Positions 8,039 through 16,705 are shown, counted from the stretch's first letter. The stretch is 64,000 nucleotides of DNA from JAVDCA01 sp035293985 (GCA_035293985.1 DATGLS010000031.1:124001-188000), one strand, 5' to 3'. Notes: generated by a model not told the origin, from the sequence alone. Made by a program: numbers and translations.

Positions 8039-9751
8039 GTGACCGACGTTGCCGCCGACCCGATCCCGCTGCTCGACGTGCGCGATCTCACCGTCGAGTT
8101 CGCGACCCGCCGCGGCACCGTGCGGGCGGTCGAGCACGTCGATATCAGCGTGCGCAAGGGCGAGACCGTCGGCATCGTCGGCGAGTCCGGATCGGGCAAA
8201 TCGGTCACCTCCTATGCGGTGATGCGCATCCTCGATCGTGCCGGCCGCATCGCCGACGGCGCGATCACGTTCTCCGGCATCGACGTGCGCAACGCGCGCG
8301 AGGGCGAGGTGCGCGACCTGCGCGGCCGCGAGATCTCGATGATCTTCCAGAGCCCGCGCACGGCGTTGAACCCGATCCGCAAGGTCGGGCGGCAGATCGA
8401 GGACGTCCTGCTCCAGCACGTGCAGGCCACACCGGCCGACGCCAAGGCCAAGGCGATCGACGCGCTGCGCAAGGTGCGCATCGTCCGACCGGAGGAGCGC
8501 TACCACGCCTATCCGTTCGAGCTCTCGGGCGGCATGTGCCAGCGCGTCGTCATCGCGCTCGCGCTCGCCTGCCAGCCGCAGTTGCTGATCGCCGACGAGC
8601 CGACCACCGGCCTCGACGTCACCACCCAGAAGGCGGTCATGGACCTCGTGGTCGAGCTCACCCGCGAGCGCGGCATGTCGACCATCCTGATCACCCACGA
8701 CCTCGGCCTCGCGGCCACCTATTGCGACCGCATCGTCGTGATGGAGAAAGGCAAGGTGGTCGAGACCGCCAGGGCGCAGACGATCTTTCGCGCCCCCGAG
8801 CATGCCTATACGCAGAAGCTCATGCGGGCGACGCCGCGTCCCGGCGTCACCCTGCGCGATCTCCTCCCCGCCGACGCGGCGCTGCCGCAGGCCGCGACCA
8901 CAGGCGCGCCGCTCGCGCCGTCGGGCGAGTTGCTGCTCGAGGTCGTCAAGCTCACCAAGGAATACCCGCGCCGAAGCGGCGCGATGGCGAAGCTGTTCAG
9001 CCGGAAGCCCGAAGATCCGGAAGCCACCACCTTCCGCGCGGTCGACGGCATCAGCTTCGACATCCGCCGTGGGGAGAGCGTCGGCCTCGTCGGCGAGTCG
9101 GGCTGCGGCAAGTCGACGACCTCGATGATGCTGATGCGCCTGATCGACAAGACCGATGGGCTGATCCGCTTCGGCGGCGCCGACATCGGCGAGATTCCGG
9201 CCAAATCTTTCGCCCGGCTGCCGCTGCGCAAGCGCATCCAGATGGTGTTCCAGGACCCGACCGACAGCCTCAACCCGCGCTTCACGGCGGCACGCGCCAT
9301 TGCCGACCCGATCCTGCGGCTCGGCGATATCACGGACCGCGGCGCGATCCGCGCGCGCTGCGAGGAGCTGGCGCGCCGGGTGGGCCTGCCGGTCGAGCTG
9401 CTCGACCGCTTTCCGCATCAGCTCTCGGGCGGCCAGAAGGCCCGCGTCGGCATCGCCCGGGCGGTTGCATTGTCGCCGGAACTTGTCATTCTGGACGAGC
9501 CGACCGCCGCCCTCGACGTGTCGGTGCAGGCCGTGGTGCTCAACCTGCTGCAGGATCTCAAAGTCTCGCTCGGCATGAGCTACTTGTTCGTCTCGCATGA
9601 TCTCAACGTGGTGCGGCTCCTGTGCGACCGCGTCATCGTCATGCGGGCGGGCAGAATCGTCGAGCAGGGCACGACCGAAGCCGTGCTCGGCAGGCCGCAG
9701 AGCGACTACACGCGCGAGCTGATCGCGGCGATTCCGCATCCGCCGATCTGA
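8039..9751 (+). CDS. ABC transporter dual ATP-binding protein (DppD-DppF fusion)
   Basis: Single 570-residue polypeptide with two complete ATPase domains, as in GsiA-type proteins. The N-terminal domain has Walker A GESGSGKS, signature LSGGMCQR and Walker B LLIADEPTTGLD. The C-terminal domain has GESGCGKST, LSGGQKAR and LVILDEPTAALD. Each ends with the family region that follows the transporter D-loop. GTG at 8039 is chosen because GGAG lies 7 nt upstream; a TTG at 8021 overlapping the permease stop is the alternative. It drives import through the two preceding permeases. One gene replaces the usual separate dppD and dppF. Confidence 0.88.
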   Translation: MTDVAADPIPLLDVRDLTVEFATRRGTVRAVEHVDISVRKGETVGIVGESGSGKSVTSYAVMRILDRAGRIADGAITFSGIDVRNAREGEVRDLRGREISMIFQSPRTALNPIRKVGRQIEDVLLQHVQATPADAKAKAIDALRKVRIVRPEERYHAYPFELSGGMCQRVVIALALACQPQLLIADEPTTGLDVTTQKAVMDLVVELTRERGMSTILITHDLGLAATYCDRIVVMEKGKVVETARAQTIFRAPEHAYTQKLMRATPRPGVTLRDLLPADAALPQAATTGAPLAPSGELLLEVVKLTKEYPRRSGAMAKLFSRKPEDPEATTFRAVDGISFDIRRGESVGLVGESGCGKSTTSMMLMRLIDKTDGLIRFGGADIGEIPAKSFARLPLRKRIQMVFQDPTDSLNPRFTAARAIADPILRLGDITDRGAIRARCEELARRVGLPVELLDRFPHQLSGGQKARVGIARAVALSPELVILDEPTAALDVSVQAVVLNLLQDLKVSLGMSYLFVSHDLNVVRLLCDRVIVMRAGRIVEQGTTEAVLGRPQSDYTRELIAAIPHPPI

Positions 9752-9773
9752 GCGCGCCGCATCCGGGACCGAC

Positions 9774-9959
9774 ATGGCGACGCAAGACCCTCTGGACGAC
9801 TACATCACGGCCGCCGCCGCGGCCCTGGCGCTGCCGCTCGATCCGGCCTGGCGGCCGGCCGTGCGCCTGCATCTCGACATCACGCTGCGGCTCGCCGCGG
9901 CGGTCGGCGAGTTCGCGCTGCCCGACGATGCCGAGCCTGCGCCCGTATTTCGTGCGTGA
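9774..9959 (+). CDS. atzG: AtzG-like small subunit (DUF4089)
   Basis: 61-residue helical protein immediately before the amidase. Its sequence, with PLDPAWRPAVRLHLDITLRL in the middle and a Phe/Pro-rich end, is that of AtzG/DUF4089. AtzG forms a heterotetramer with AtzE (1-carboxybiuret hydrolase) and stabilises it. AtzG is homologous to GatC, the partner of the GatA amidase. Coding overlaps the start of the amidase gene, fitting a stoichiometric complex. Small, but supported by composition, length and position. Confidence 0.78.
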   Translation: MATQDPLDDYITAAAAALALPLDPAWRPAVRLHLDITLRLAAAVGEFALPDDAEPAPVFRA

Positions 9960-11358
9960 CGCCGTGGCGCTCGACCTCACGGAAGCAACCGCCGCGGAGA
10001 TCGCGCAGGCCGTGCGCGACGGCCAGGCCACCGCGCTCGACGTGGCCGAAGCGGCGCTCGCGCGCATCGCGCGGCTCAATCCGACGCTCAATGCCTTCAC
10101 CGATGTCACGGCGGAGCGCGCGCGGACGCGCGCCCGTGCGCTCGACGCCGATCGCGTCGCCGGCCGGCCGCTCGGCCCGCTCGCCGGCGTGCCGTTCGCG
10201 GTCAAGAACCTGTTCGAGGTGAAGGGCCTGCCGACCCGCGCCGGCGCGAAGATCAACCGCGACCTGCCGCCGGCCGAACGCGACCAGCCGCTGATCGCGC
10301 GGCTCGAGGCCGCCGGGGCCGTGCTCATCGGCGCGCTCAACATGGGCGAATATGCGTACGACTTCACGGGCGAGAACGTCCACGACGGCAACGCGCGCAA
10401 TCCGCACGACACGGAGCGGATGACCGGCGGCTCGTCGAGCGGCAGCGGCGGCGCCGCCGCGGGACGGCTCGTGGCGTTCACGCTCGGCTCCGACACCAAC
10501 GGCTCGATTCGCGTTCCGTCGTCGTTCTGCGGCCTGTTCGGATTGAAGCCCACCTACGGCCGCCTCTCCCGCGCGCGCAGCTTTCCGTTCGTCGCGAGCC
10601 TCGATCATCTCGGCCCGCTGGCGCGCTCGGCGCGCGATCTCGCGCTCGCCTACGACGCCATGCAGGGGCCCGACCCGGAAGATCCGGTGTGCGCCGGCCG
10701 CGCGACCGAGCCGACGCTGCCGGGGCTGGAGCGCGGCGCCGAAGGGCTGCGCATCGGCGTCGCGGGCGGCTATTTCCGCAAGGGCCTGACGCCTGAGGCG
10801 AGGACCGCCGTTGCAAGTGTCGCCGCTGCCCTCGGCGCGCGGCGCGAGATCGAGCTGCCCGAGGCGCAGCGGGCCCGTGCCGCGGCCTACGTGATCACGG
10901 CGAGCGAAGGCGCAGCCCTCCATCTCGACAGGTTACGCAAGCGCGCGAACGACTTCGATCCGGCGGTGCGCGACCGGCTGATCGCCGGCGCCATGATCCC
11001 TGCCGGCCTGGTGCTGCAGGCGCAGAAATTTCGCCGCTGGTATCGGGCGCGCGTGCTGGCGCTGTTCGACGAGGTCGACGCGATCCTCGCGCCGGCGACG
11101 CCCTCGACGGCGCCGAAGATCGGCCAGCAGACCTTCAGGCTCGACGGGGTCGAGACGCTGCTGCGGCCCAATATCGGCATCTATACCCAGCCGATCTCGT
11201 TCATCGGGCTGCCGGTCGTGGCGGTGCCGGTGCCGCTGTCGCCGCTGCCGATCGGCGTCCAGGTGATCGCGCCGCCGTGGCGCGAGGACGTGGCGCTGCG
11301 GATCGCATTCGCGCTCGAACGGGCGGGCGTCGCGGCGGCGCCGAAGCCCTCACTCTGA
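9928..11358 (+). CDS. atzE: AtzE-like amidase (1-carboxybiuret hydrolase-like)
   Basis: Amidase-signature enzyme of about 476 residues. The Ser-cisSer-Lys triad is visible: Lys93 (FAVKNLFEVKG), Ser169 (TGGSSSGS) and Ser193 (SDTNGSIRVPSS). Pairing with an AtzG-like subunit and an AtzH-like protein makes AtzE, which deaminates 1-carboxybiuret to 1,3-dicarboxyurea, the most likely identity. Close relatives are GatA and other amidases. The start is uncertain: ATG at 9928 overlaps atzG by 32 nt, whereas GTG at 9952 overlaps by 8 nt and gives the more usual length. It lies within the sigma-54-preceded operon. Confidence 0.78.
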   Translation: MPSLRPYFVRDAVALDLTEATAAEIAQAVRDGQATALDVAEAALARIARLNPTLNAFTDVTAERARTRARALDADRVAGRPLGPLAGVPFAVKNLFEVKGLPTRAGAKINRDLPPAERDQPLIARLEAAGAVLIGALNMGEYAYDFTGENVHDGNARNPHDTERMTGGSSSGSGGAAAGRLVAFTLGSDTNGSIRVPSSFCGLFGLKPTYGRLSRARSFPFVASLDHLGPLARSARDLALAYDAMQGPDPEDPVCAGRATEPTLPGLERGAEGLRIGVAGGYFRKGLTPEARTAVASVAAALGARREIELPEAQRARAAAYVITASEGAALHLDRLRKRANDFDPAVRDRLIAGAMIPAGLVLQAQKFRRWYRARVLALFDEVDAILAPATPSTAPKIGQQTFRLDGVETLLRPNIGIYTQPISFIGLPVVAVPVPLSPLPIGVQVIAPPWREDVALRIAFALERAGVAAAPKPSL

Positions 11359-11382
11359 GATACGCCGCGCCGGGAGAAAGAT

Positions 11383-11781
11383 ATGGAGGTGGACCTGCCT
11401 GAGGTGGTCGCCGAGGTGAAACGCGAGTTCGAACGTTATGAACGCGCGCTGATGGCGAACGACGTGCCGGTGCTCGATGCGATCTTCCGCGCCGATCCGC
11501 GCACGATCCGCTATGGCGTCGCCGAGAACCTCTACGGCCACGACGAGATCAAGGCGTTCCGCGGCGCGCGTTCCCCGGTCGGCCTCGCGCGCACCATCTC
11601 GCGCACCGTGATCACGACCTACGGCCGCGATTTCGCGGTCGCCTCTACGCTCTACGATCGCCCCTCCACGCCCGGCAAGGTCGGGCGGCAGATGCAGACC
11701 TGGGTGCGCTTTCCCGACGGCTGGCGTGTGGTCGCCGCGCATGTGAGCGCGATCGATACGCCCAAAGAGGCGCCAGGCTGA
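11383..11781 (+). CDS. atzH: AtzH-like protein (DUF3225, SnoaL/NTF2-like fold)
   Basis: 132 residues, N-terminal helices followed by an NTF2-like cone (RTISRTVITTYGRDFAVAST, QMQTWVRFPDGWRVVAAHVS). This is the DUF3225 family that accompanies AtzE. AtzH from cyanuric-acid degraders is reported to deaminate 1,3-dicarboxyurea to allophanate, filling the step between AtzE and AtzF. It lies 24 bp after atzE-like and ends the rightward operon, tail to tail with the AtzF-like gene. Confidence 0.8.
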   Translation: MEVDLPEVVAEVKREFERYERALMANDVPVLDAIFRADPRTIRYGVAENLYGHDEIKAFRGARSPVGLARTISRTVITTYGRDFAVASTLYDRPSTPGKVGRQMQTWVRFPDGWRVVAAHVSAIDTPKEAPG

Positions 11782-11794
11782 TCCGCGCAGTTTT

Positions 11795-13186
11795 CTACTT
11801 CGCCGCGACGAGCGGCGGCAGCGCCGGCTGCGGCTCGGCGAGGGCGCCGAGCGGCAGCGCCGTGTCGGCATGAAAGACGCGGCCAACCGATGCAAGCAGC
11901 GCATCGGACCCGCCGGGCGCCAGCAAGGTGATGCCGAACGGCTGCGTGCCGTGCAGCGCGGCCGGGACGGCCAGCCCGCAAAGATCGAGCAGGTTGACGA
12001 AATTGGTGTAGGTGCCGAGCCGGCTGTTGAGCTCGACCGGATCGGCGAGAACCTGCTCGACGGTGTAGAGGGTCGGCGCCGTCGGCAGCGCCATGAGGTC
12101 GATGCCACCGAATATATGTTCGGCGGCGCGACGCAGCTCCTCGAGCCGATAGAATGCCTTGAAGGCCGCGACCGCGGTCGGGCGCGCGCCCGCGATGATG
12201 ATTGCGCGCGTGACCGGGTGCATCGCCTCGGGCGACGAGGCGATCAGCTTCTCGACGGCCGCATAGCGCTCCGCAACCCATGGGCCCTCGTACAGCAGGC
12301 GCGCGGTCTCATAGAACGGCTCGATGTCGATCGCGACGATCTCAGCCCCGAGCCGCGCCAGGCGATCAAGCGCCGCCGCATAGTCTGCCGCGGCCTGCCG
12401 ATCGCCGAAGAACACGCGCTCGCTCGGCCTCGGCACGGCGACTTTGAACGTGGGCGGCAAGCCGCCGGGCGCGCCGACCGGCCTTTTGCGCGAATAGGGA
12501 TCGTTCGCGTCGGGACCGGCGATCGCGGCAAGCGCCGCCCAGCAGTCGTCGGTCGTGAGAGCGAACACCGAGACGCAGTCGAGCGTGCGGCAGGCGGGCA
12601 CGACGCCATGGGTCGACACCAGCCCGAGGCTCGGCTTGAGCCCGACGATGTTGTTGTACATGGCCGGCACCCGACCGGAGCCGGCGGTATCGGTGCCGAG
12701 CGCGAGCGGAACGAGGCCGGCCGCGACGGCGACGGCGGATCCCGAGCTCGAGCCGCCCGGAATCAGCTTGGGATCGAGCGCGTTGCGCGGGATGCCGTAA
12801 GGCGAGCGCGTGCCGACGAGGCCGGTCGCGAACTGGTCGAGATTGGTCTTGCCAATGATGATGGCGCCGGCCTGGCGCAGCCGCGCGACGGCGGTCGCGT
12901 CGCGCGCCGGCTGATAGGCGAAGGCTGGACAGGCGGCCGTGGTCGGCAGGCCTTTGACGTCGATATTGTCCTTGATGGCGACCGGAACGCCGTACAGGGG
13001 CAAGTCGCGGCCCTGCGCGGCCAGTGCCTTGGCGTCGGCGCGCGCGGCGCGCTCCTCGCGCAAGGCGATGAAGACGGCTGGGTCCCCATGCGCGCGGATG
13101 CGCGCATAGCTGCGCGCGACCGTCTCCTCCGGCGTCATCGTGGCGGCGCGGTGGGCGGCGAGGATGTCGGCAACCGTTTCAGCCAA
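11795..13186 (-). CDS. atzF: AtzF-like amidase (allophanate hydrolase, lacks C-terminal domain)
   Basis: Amidase-signature enzyme of 463 residues with Lys72 (VAIKDNIDVKG), Ser146 (PGGSSSGS) and Ser170 (TDTAGSGRVPA). Blocks typical of allophanate hydrolase are YNNIVGLKPSLG, TLDCVSVFALT and GTYTNFVNLLDLCGLAVPA. Allophanate hydrolase gives ammonia and CO2. Characterised AtzF proteins are about 600 residues with a C-terminal domain; here the protein ends at the amidase domain. TTG at 13186 is chosen because GGAG lies 6 nt upstream; a TTG at 13222 has no such site. It is convergent with atzH-like, 13 bp apart, with its own promoter region to the right where no sigma-54 element was found. Confidence 0.75.
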   Translation of the reverse strand: MAETVADILAAHRAATMTPEETVARSYARIRAHGDPAVFIALREERAARADAKALAAQGRDLPLYGVPVAIKDNIDVKGLPTTAACPAFAYQPARDATAVARLRQAGAIIIGKTNLDQFATGLVGTRSPYGIPRNALDPKLIPGGSSSGSAVAVAAGLVPLALGTDTAGSGRVPAMYNNIVGLKPSLGLVSTHGVVPACRTLDCVSVFALTTDDCWAALAAIAGPDANDPYSRKRPVGAPGGLPPTFKVAVPRPSERVFFGDRQAAADYAAALDRLARLGAEIVAIDIEPFYETARLLYEGPWVAERYAAVEKLIASSPEAMHPVTRAIIIAGARPTAVAAFKAFYRLEELRRAAEHIFGGIDLMALPTAPTLYTVEQVLADPVELNSRLGTYTNFVNLLDLCGLAVPAALHGTQPFGITLLAPGGSDALLASVGRVFHADTALPLGALAEPQPALPPLVAAK

Positions 13187-13420
13187 GATGGTCTCCGGGC
13201 GCGCAACGATTGGTCGGCGCAACTAGTCTCGTATTCCCGGCAGCGGCCAAACAACACGATCGGGCGCGGATAATCAATCGCTCGCGCACGGCCCGGCGCG
13301 GCGCGGCCGCGCCACGTGGCCGCGATGTCCAAACCCTTCGGGCCCGATTGTGCCGGGCGCCCCGGCGGGATAATGCTCAAGGCCCCGCCCGCCTCCCCTG
13401 AGCTCCCAAGGACCCCGAAA

Positions 13421-14476
13421 ATGGCCGGTAATACCAAGCGTATCTTCTATGTCCGGAACCTGGCGTCGCCGCCGGTCTATCTCGACGCGATCGCCAAGCG
13501 GCCGGACGTGCGCATCGACAAGCTCGAGAACGACAGCACGGACGAGGTCGCGACCCCGATCCTCGCCGAGGCGCACGCCTACCAGATCGGCTCCTCGCGC
13601 CAGGAGCTGGCGCCCCGGTTCTACGCCAACGCCGCGCTGCTAAAGCGCACGCCGCACCTGCTGATCGTGTCGACCAACGGCGCCGGCTACGACACCGTCG
13701 ACGTCGACGACTGTACCGCCGCGGGCGTGCTGGTCATCAACCAGGCGGGCGGCAACAAGCAGGCGGTGGCCGAGCACGTCATCGGCATGATGCTGACGCT
13801 GACCAAGCGCATCATCATGGTCGACCGCGCGATGCGGCGAAAGGAGAAGTTCGACCGCCAGGACTTCATCGGCAACGACATGTTCGGCAAGACGCTCGGC
13901 ATCATCGGCATCGGCAATGTCGGGGGTCGGGTGTCGGAGCTGTGCGGCGGCCTCTTCCAGATGAAGGTGCTCGCCTACGATCCCTATCTCAGCAAGGAGC
14001 AGGTCGCGGCACGGGGAGCCGAGAAGGTCGATGATCTCAACGATATCTTCCGCCGCGCCGATTTCGTCTCGGTGCACTGCCCGCTCACGGCCGAGACGCG
14101 CGGCATGGTCGGTGCGGCGCAATTCGCGCTGATGCAGCCGCACGCCTATTTCGTCACGGCGGCGCGCGGCTTCATCCACGACGAGGCGGCGCTCGCCGAG
14201 GCGCTGCGGGCGAACAAGATCGCCGGCGCCGGCCTCGACGTGTGGGAGAAGGAGCCGCCGCCGTCGGAGCACCCGCTGCTGGCGTTCGACAACGTGCTGG
14301 TGAGCCCGCACACCGCCGGCGTCACCGTCGAGACGCGCCAGAACATGTCGCGCATCGCGGCGGCGCAGATCCTCGACACGCTCGACGGCAAGAAGCCGCC
14401 GCGCATCGTCAATCCCGAGGTGTGGCCGGTCTACGCGGAGCGCTTCGCGAAGACGTTCGGGATCAAGCCGGCATGA
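13421..14476 (+). CDS. D-isomer-specific 2-hydroxyacid dehydrogenase
   Basis: Cytosolic NAD(P)-dependent oxidoreductase of 351 residues related to phosphoglycerate and glyoxylate/hydroxypyruvate reductases. The nucleotide fold GIIGIGNVGGR is central. Catalytic positions are seen as Arg in TAARGFIHDEAAL, Glu in DVWEKEP and His in SPHTAG. The N-terminal substrate domain has the STNGAGYDTVD loop. The ATG has AAGGA upstream. It stands alone; the palindrome just downstream may end its transcript. The substrate is unknown. Confidence 0.85.
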   Translation: MAGNTKRIFYVRNLASPPVYLDAIAKRPDVRIDKLENDSTDEVATPILAEAHAYQIGSSRQELAPRFYANAALLKRTPHLLIVSTNGAGYDTVDVDDCTAAGVLVINQAGGNKQAVAEHVIGMMLTLTKRIIMVDRAMRRKEKFDRQDFIGNDMFGKTLGIIGIGNVGGRVSELCGGLFQMKVLAYDPYLSKEQVAARGAEKVDDLNDIFRRADFVSVHCPLTAETRGMVGAAQFALMQPHAYFVTAARGFIHDEAALAEALRANKIAGAGLDVWEKEPPPSEHPLLAFDNVLVSPHTAGVTVETRQNMSRIAAAQILDTLDGKKPPRIVNPEVWPVYAERFAKTFGIKPA

Positions 14477-14496
14477 TCGATCCACTTGCTCCTCCT

Positions 14497-14548
14497 CATC
14501 CTGAGAAGCTCGTCTTGGCGTAGCGAAGACGAGCGCCTCGAAGGATGG
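14497..14548. repeat. REP-like palindrome after dehydrogenase gene
   Basis: Nested inverted repeat. The outer arms begin CATCCTGAGAAG and end CTCGAAGGATG; the inner stem is CTCGTCTT/AAGACGAG around a 9-nt loop. This resembles palindromes I recall from Bradyrhizobium-type genomes. It may also act as a terminator or mRNA-stabilising hairpin. Confidence 0.65.
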
Positions 14549-14561
14549 GCCGAGCCTCTGC

Positions 14562-15212
14562 CGTAGGGTGGGCAAAGGCGCGGAACGCGCCGTGCCCAGG
14601 CGGACTGAACCTGTCGACTGAACCTGTGATATCGTGTCGCCATGTCACGATATCGCCGCGCAAAGATCGAGGGCGGTGTATCCTTCTTCACGGTCACGCT
14701 CGCCGACCGGTCGAGCGATCTTTTATTCGCCATATCAATCGACTCAGGCGGATGTACAAAACCGTCCATGAGCGCAATCCATTCGAGACGATTGCGATTT
14801 GCGTGCTTCCCGATCATCTGCACGCGATCTGGGCGCTGCCGCCAGGCTGCTCGGATTTCGCGACGCGCTGGAGCCTGATCAAGAGCGCATTTTCACGTGG
14901 GCTTGCAGTGGAGATGCCGCGGTCAGCGAGCAAGCTGGCCCGACGGGAACGCGGAATATGGCAGCGTCGTTATTGGGAGCACGTGGTCCGAGATGACGGC
15001 GATCTCGAGCGACATGCCGACTACATCCATTTCAATTCGCTCAAGCACGGGTATGTGACGAAAGTGGCCGATTGGCCGCACAGCGCGTTTCACCGCTTTG
15101 TTTCTCGTGGAGTCCTCCCCGCCCATTGGGGAGGAGATATGCGGGACCCGGCGGGCGAGTTCGGCGAATGAGCCGCGTGGGCACGGCGCTTGGCGCCTTT
15201 GCCCACCCTACG
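14562..15212. mobile_element. REP-RAYT unit: inverted REP sequences flanking a transposase remnant
   Basis: The left REP at 14562-14598 (CGTAGGGTGGGCAAAGGCGC, then GCGCCGTGCCCA) and the right REP at 15178-15212 are inverted copies of each other. Each can itself form an imperfect hairpin. They enclose the RAYT gene, the arrangement expected of a REP-associated tyrosine transposase with the elements it mobilises. Confidence 0.75.
14642..15171 (+). pseudogene. REP-associated tyrosine transposase (RAYT, Y1_Tnp), frameshifted
   Basis: The N-terminus (MSRYRRAKIEGGVSFFTVTLADRSSDLL) is encoded in one frame from ATG 14642; this piece is described rather than quoted further. The rest, beginning RHINRLRRMYKTVHERNPFE, continues in another frame. 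The switch is near 14720-14728, so about one base has been lost or gained. The HLHAIW metal-binding HUH-type motif (within CVLPDHLHAIWALPPG) and the downstream WQRRYWEHVVRD tyrosine segment are intact in the second frame. RAYTs are IS200/IS605-related single-strand nucleases. A perfect inverted repeat surrounds the start codon. Probably inactive unless the shift is suppressed. Confidence 0.8.
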
Positions 15213-15220
15213 ATGCTTCG

Positions 15221-16675
15221 TCATTTCGTCGGCGCGTCGTAGCCTGCCATCAGGTCGTCGACGACCTTGTTGAACTCGGCCCAGTCCGTCTCGCGGAAGG
15301 AGTGGTTGCGGATGATGAACGAGGCGCCGGCGTAGAACTTCTCGTATTGCAGGTGGCGGCCGGCGAACTCGGAGCCGGTCATGTCCCAGGCGAGCTTGAA
15401 CAGCTTCATCCGGGCGAGCGCGTCGTTCTGCGGGGTCTGCCAGTAGGTCATGAACTCCTTGGCGAGCACGGGATCGCGCATCACCGAGACGTCGGCCGGC
15501 ATCTGGAAGACGCTGCCGCCGCACAGCGTGCGCAGCTCGTCGATGAACGAGCTGTAGTTCTGGGTGCACCATTCGAGGCCGGCATACATGATGCGGCGGT
15601 TGAAGCTCACGTACGGCGCCGGCCACGCCTCGAAGGCGTTGATCTGGCCGTGCACCAGGCCGCCGATGGTCGCCTCGACGGCGGCCATCTTGCCGAGCGT
15701 CTCGCGCACCGCCGGCACCTGATCGGCGCCGGTCGCGTTGGCGACCTTGGCGCACAGGCCGAGCAGCAGTCGCATCTTCGACCAGTAGCGCACATTAGAC
15801 TGGTGATTGCCGAAGGAATGGCTCGGGCTTTTCACGTAGATGTCGCGCGAGAGCAACGCGTCGTCGTGCACGAGCACACGCTCCCACGGCACGTGCACGT
15901 TGTCGCACAACAGCATGCTGTCGCTTTCGTCGTAACGCCAGGCGAGCGGGGCATCGAACTCGCTGCGCGCATCCATCGCCATCGGCTTGCGCGACCACAG
16001 GCTCAGGCCGGGCGCGTTGCACGCAATCACGCAGGTGATCGCCTCCTTCTTCTGGTCGGGGGCGAGCGGGATGACGTTGCCGATCCAGATGTCGTTGGCG
16101 TAGAGCGCGCCGGTCGCCAGCATCTTCATGCCCGCGATGGTGACGCCGCGGTCGTCCTCGGCGACGACGCGCAGGCTCGGCATCGGGATATTCTGGCGCT
16201 GGTAGAACTCGGGGTTGCGCGCGGCCTGCGGCGGCACCACGGCGTAGACCGTGTAGACGTCGTTGTCGCGCGCGTATTTGTAGTAGGCGAGCAAGTTGTC
16301 GGGGTGGCCGCAGGGCGCGACCAGCACGTCGGGCTTGAGCGCCATCCCGGTGACGAACGAGGCGACGTGGTCGGGCGAGCGGCCGAACATGCCGTGGGTG
16401 AGCTCGGCGATGCGGCGGTGGCCCTCCATGCGGCGCTGCAGATCGTCGCGCGTCTGCGGGCGCAGGAAGTAGATCGAGTGGCGACCGCCCTCCTCCTCGT
16501 AGCTCATCGCCTCCCGGTTCGCCGGATCGGCCTTCATGTCGTAGATCGCCGCGACCGTCTCGGCCGCCCCGCGGAACGCCGGATGGCGCGTCACGTCGTG
16601 GATGCGCTCGCCGCCGACATAGACGACGCGCCCATCGCGCAGCGATTCGAGATGCTCCTTGCCGCTCCGCAGCAT
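15221..16675 (-). CDS. 4-hydroxyphenylacetate 3-monooxygenase (HpaB) family flavoprotein
   Basis: 484 residues over the full length of the HpaB/PvcC/4-hydroxybutyryl-CoA dehydratase superfamily. These enzymes bind FAD (acyl-CoA-dehydrogenase-like fold) and hydroxylate phenols with FADH2 from a separate reductase. Characteristic blocks are RHPAFRGAAETVAAIYDMKAD near the N-terminus, VVPPQAARNPEFYQ, and NVHVPWERVLVHDD in the middle. No HpaC-type reductase is seen in the window. It is divergent from the maleate-isomerase-like gene with a perfect palindrome between them. The substrate is unknown. Confidence 0.85.
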   Translation of the reverse strand: MLRSGKEHLESLRDGRVVYVGGERIHDVTRHPAFRGAAETVAAIYDMKADPANREAMSYEEEGGRHSIYFLRPQTRDDLQRRMEGHRRIAELTHGMFGRSPDHVASFVTGMALKPDVLVAPCGHPDNLLAYYKYARDNDVYTVYAVVPPQAARNPEFYQRQNIPMPSLRVVAEDDRGVTIAGMKMLATGALYANDIWIGNVIPLAPDQKKEAITCVIACNAPGLSLWSRKPMAMDARSEFDAPLAWRYDESDSMLLCDNVHVPWERVLVHDDALLSRDIYVKSPSHSFGNHQSNVRYWSKMRLLLGLCAKVANATGADQVPAVRETLGKMAAVEATIGGLVHGQINAFEAWPAPYVSFNRRIMYAGLEWCTQNYSSFIDELRTLCGGSVFQMPADVSVMRDPVLAKEFMTYWQTPQNDALARMKLFKLAWDMTGSEFAGRHLQYEKFYAGASFIIRNHSFRETDWAEFNKVVDDLMAGYDAPTK

Positions 16676-16705
16676 GATTCACGGTCTCCGTTGTGGAGGG
16701 ATCAT

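Noticed and set aside
1..13186. Cyanuric acid hydrolase (AtzD/barbiturase fold)
   Set aside because: No frame in the island resembles this fold; it may lie outside the window.
14545..14641. N-terminal extension of the transposase frame starting near 14545
   Set aside because: It reads through the REP sequence and shares no family sequence; the natural N-terminus is encoded from 14642 in another frame.
14700..14740. Programmed frameshift in the transposase gene
   Set aside because: No standard slippery heptamer with a following structure was found at the junction; a simple indel explains the data.
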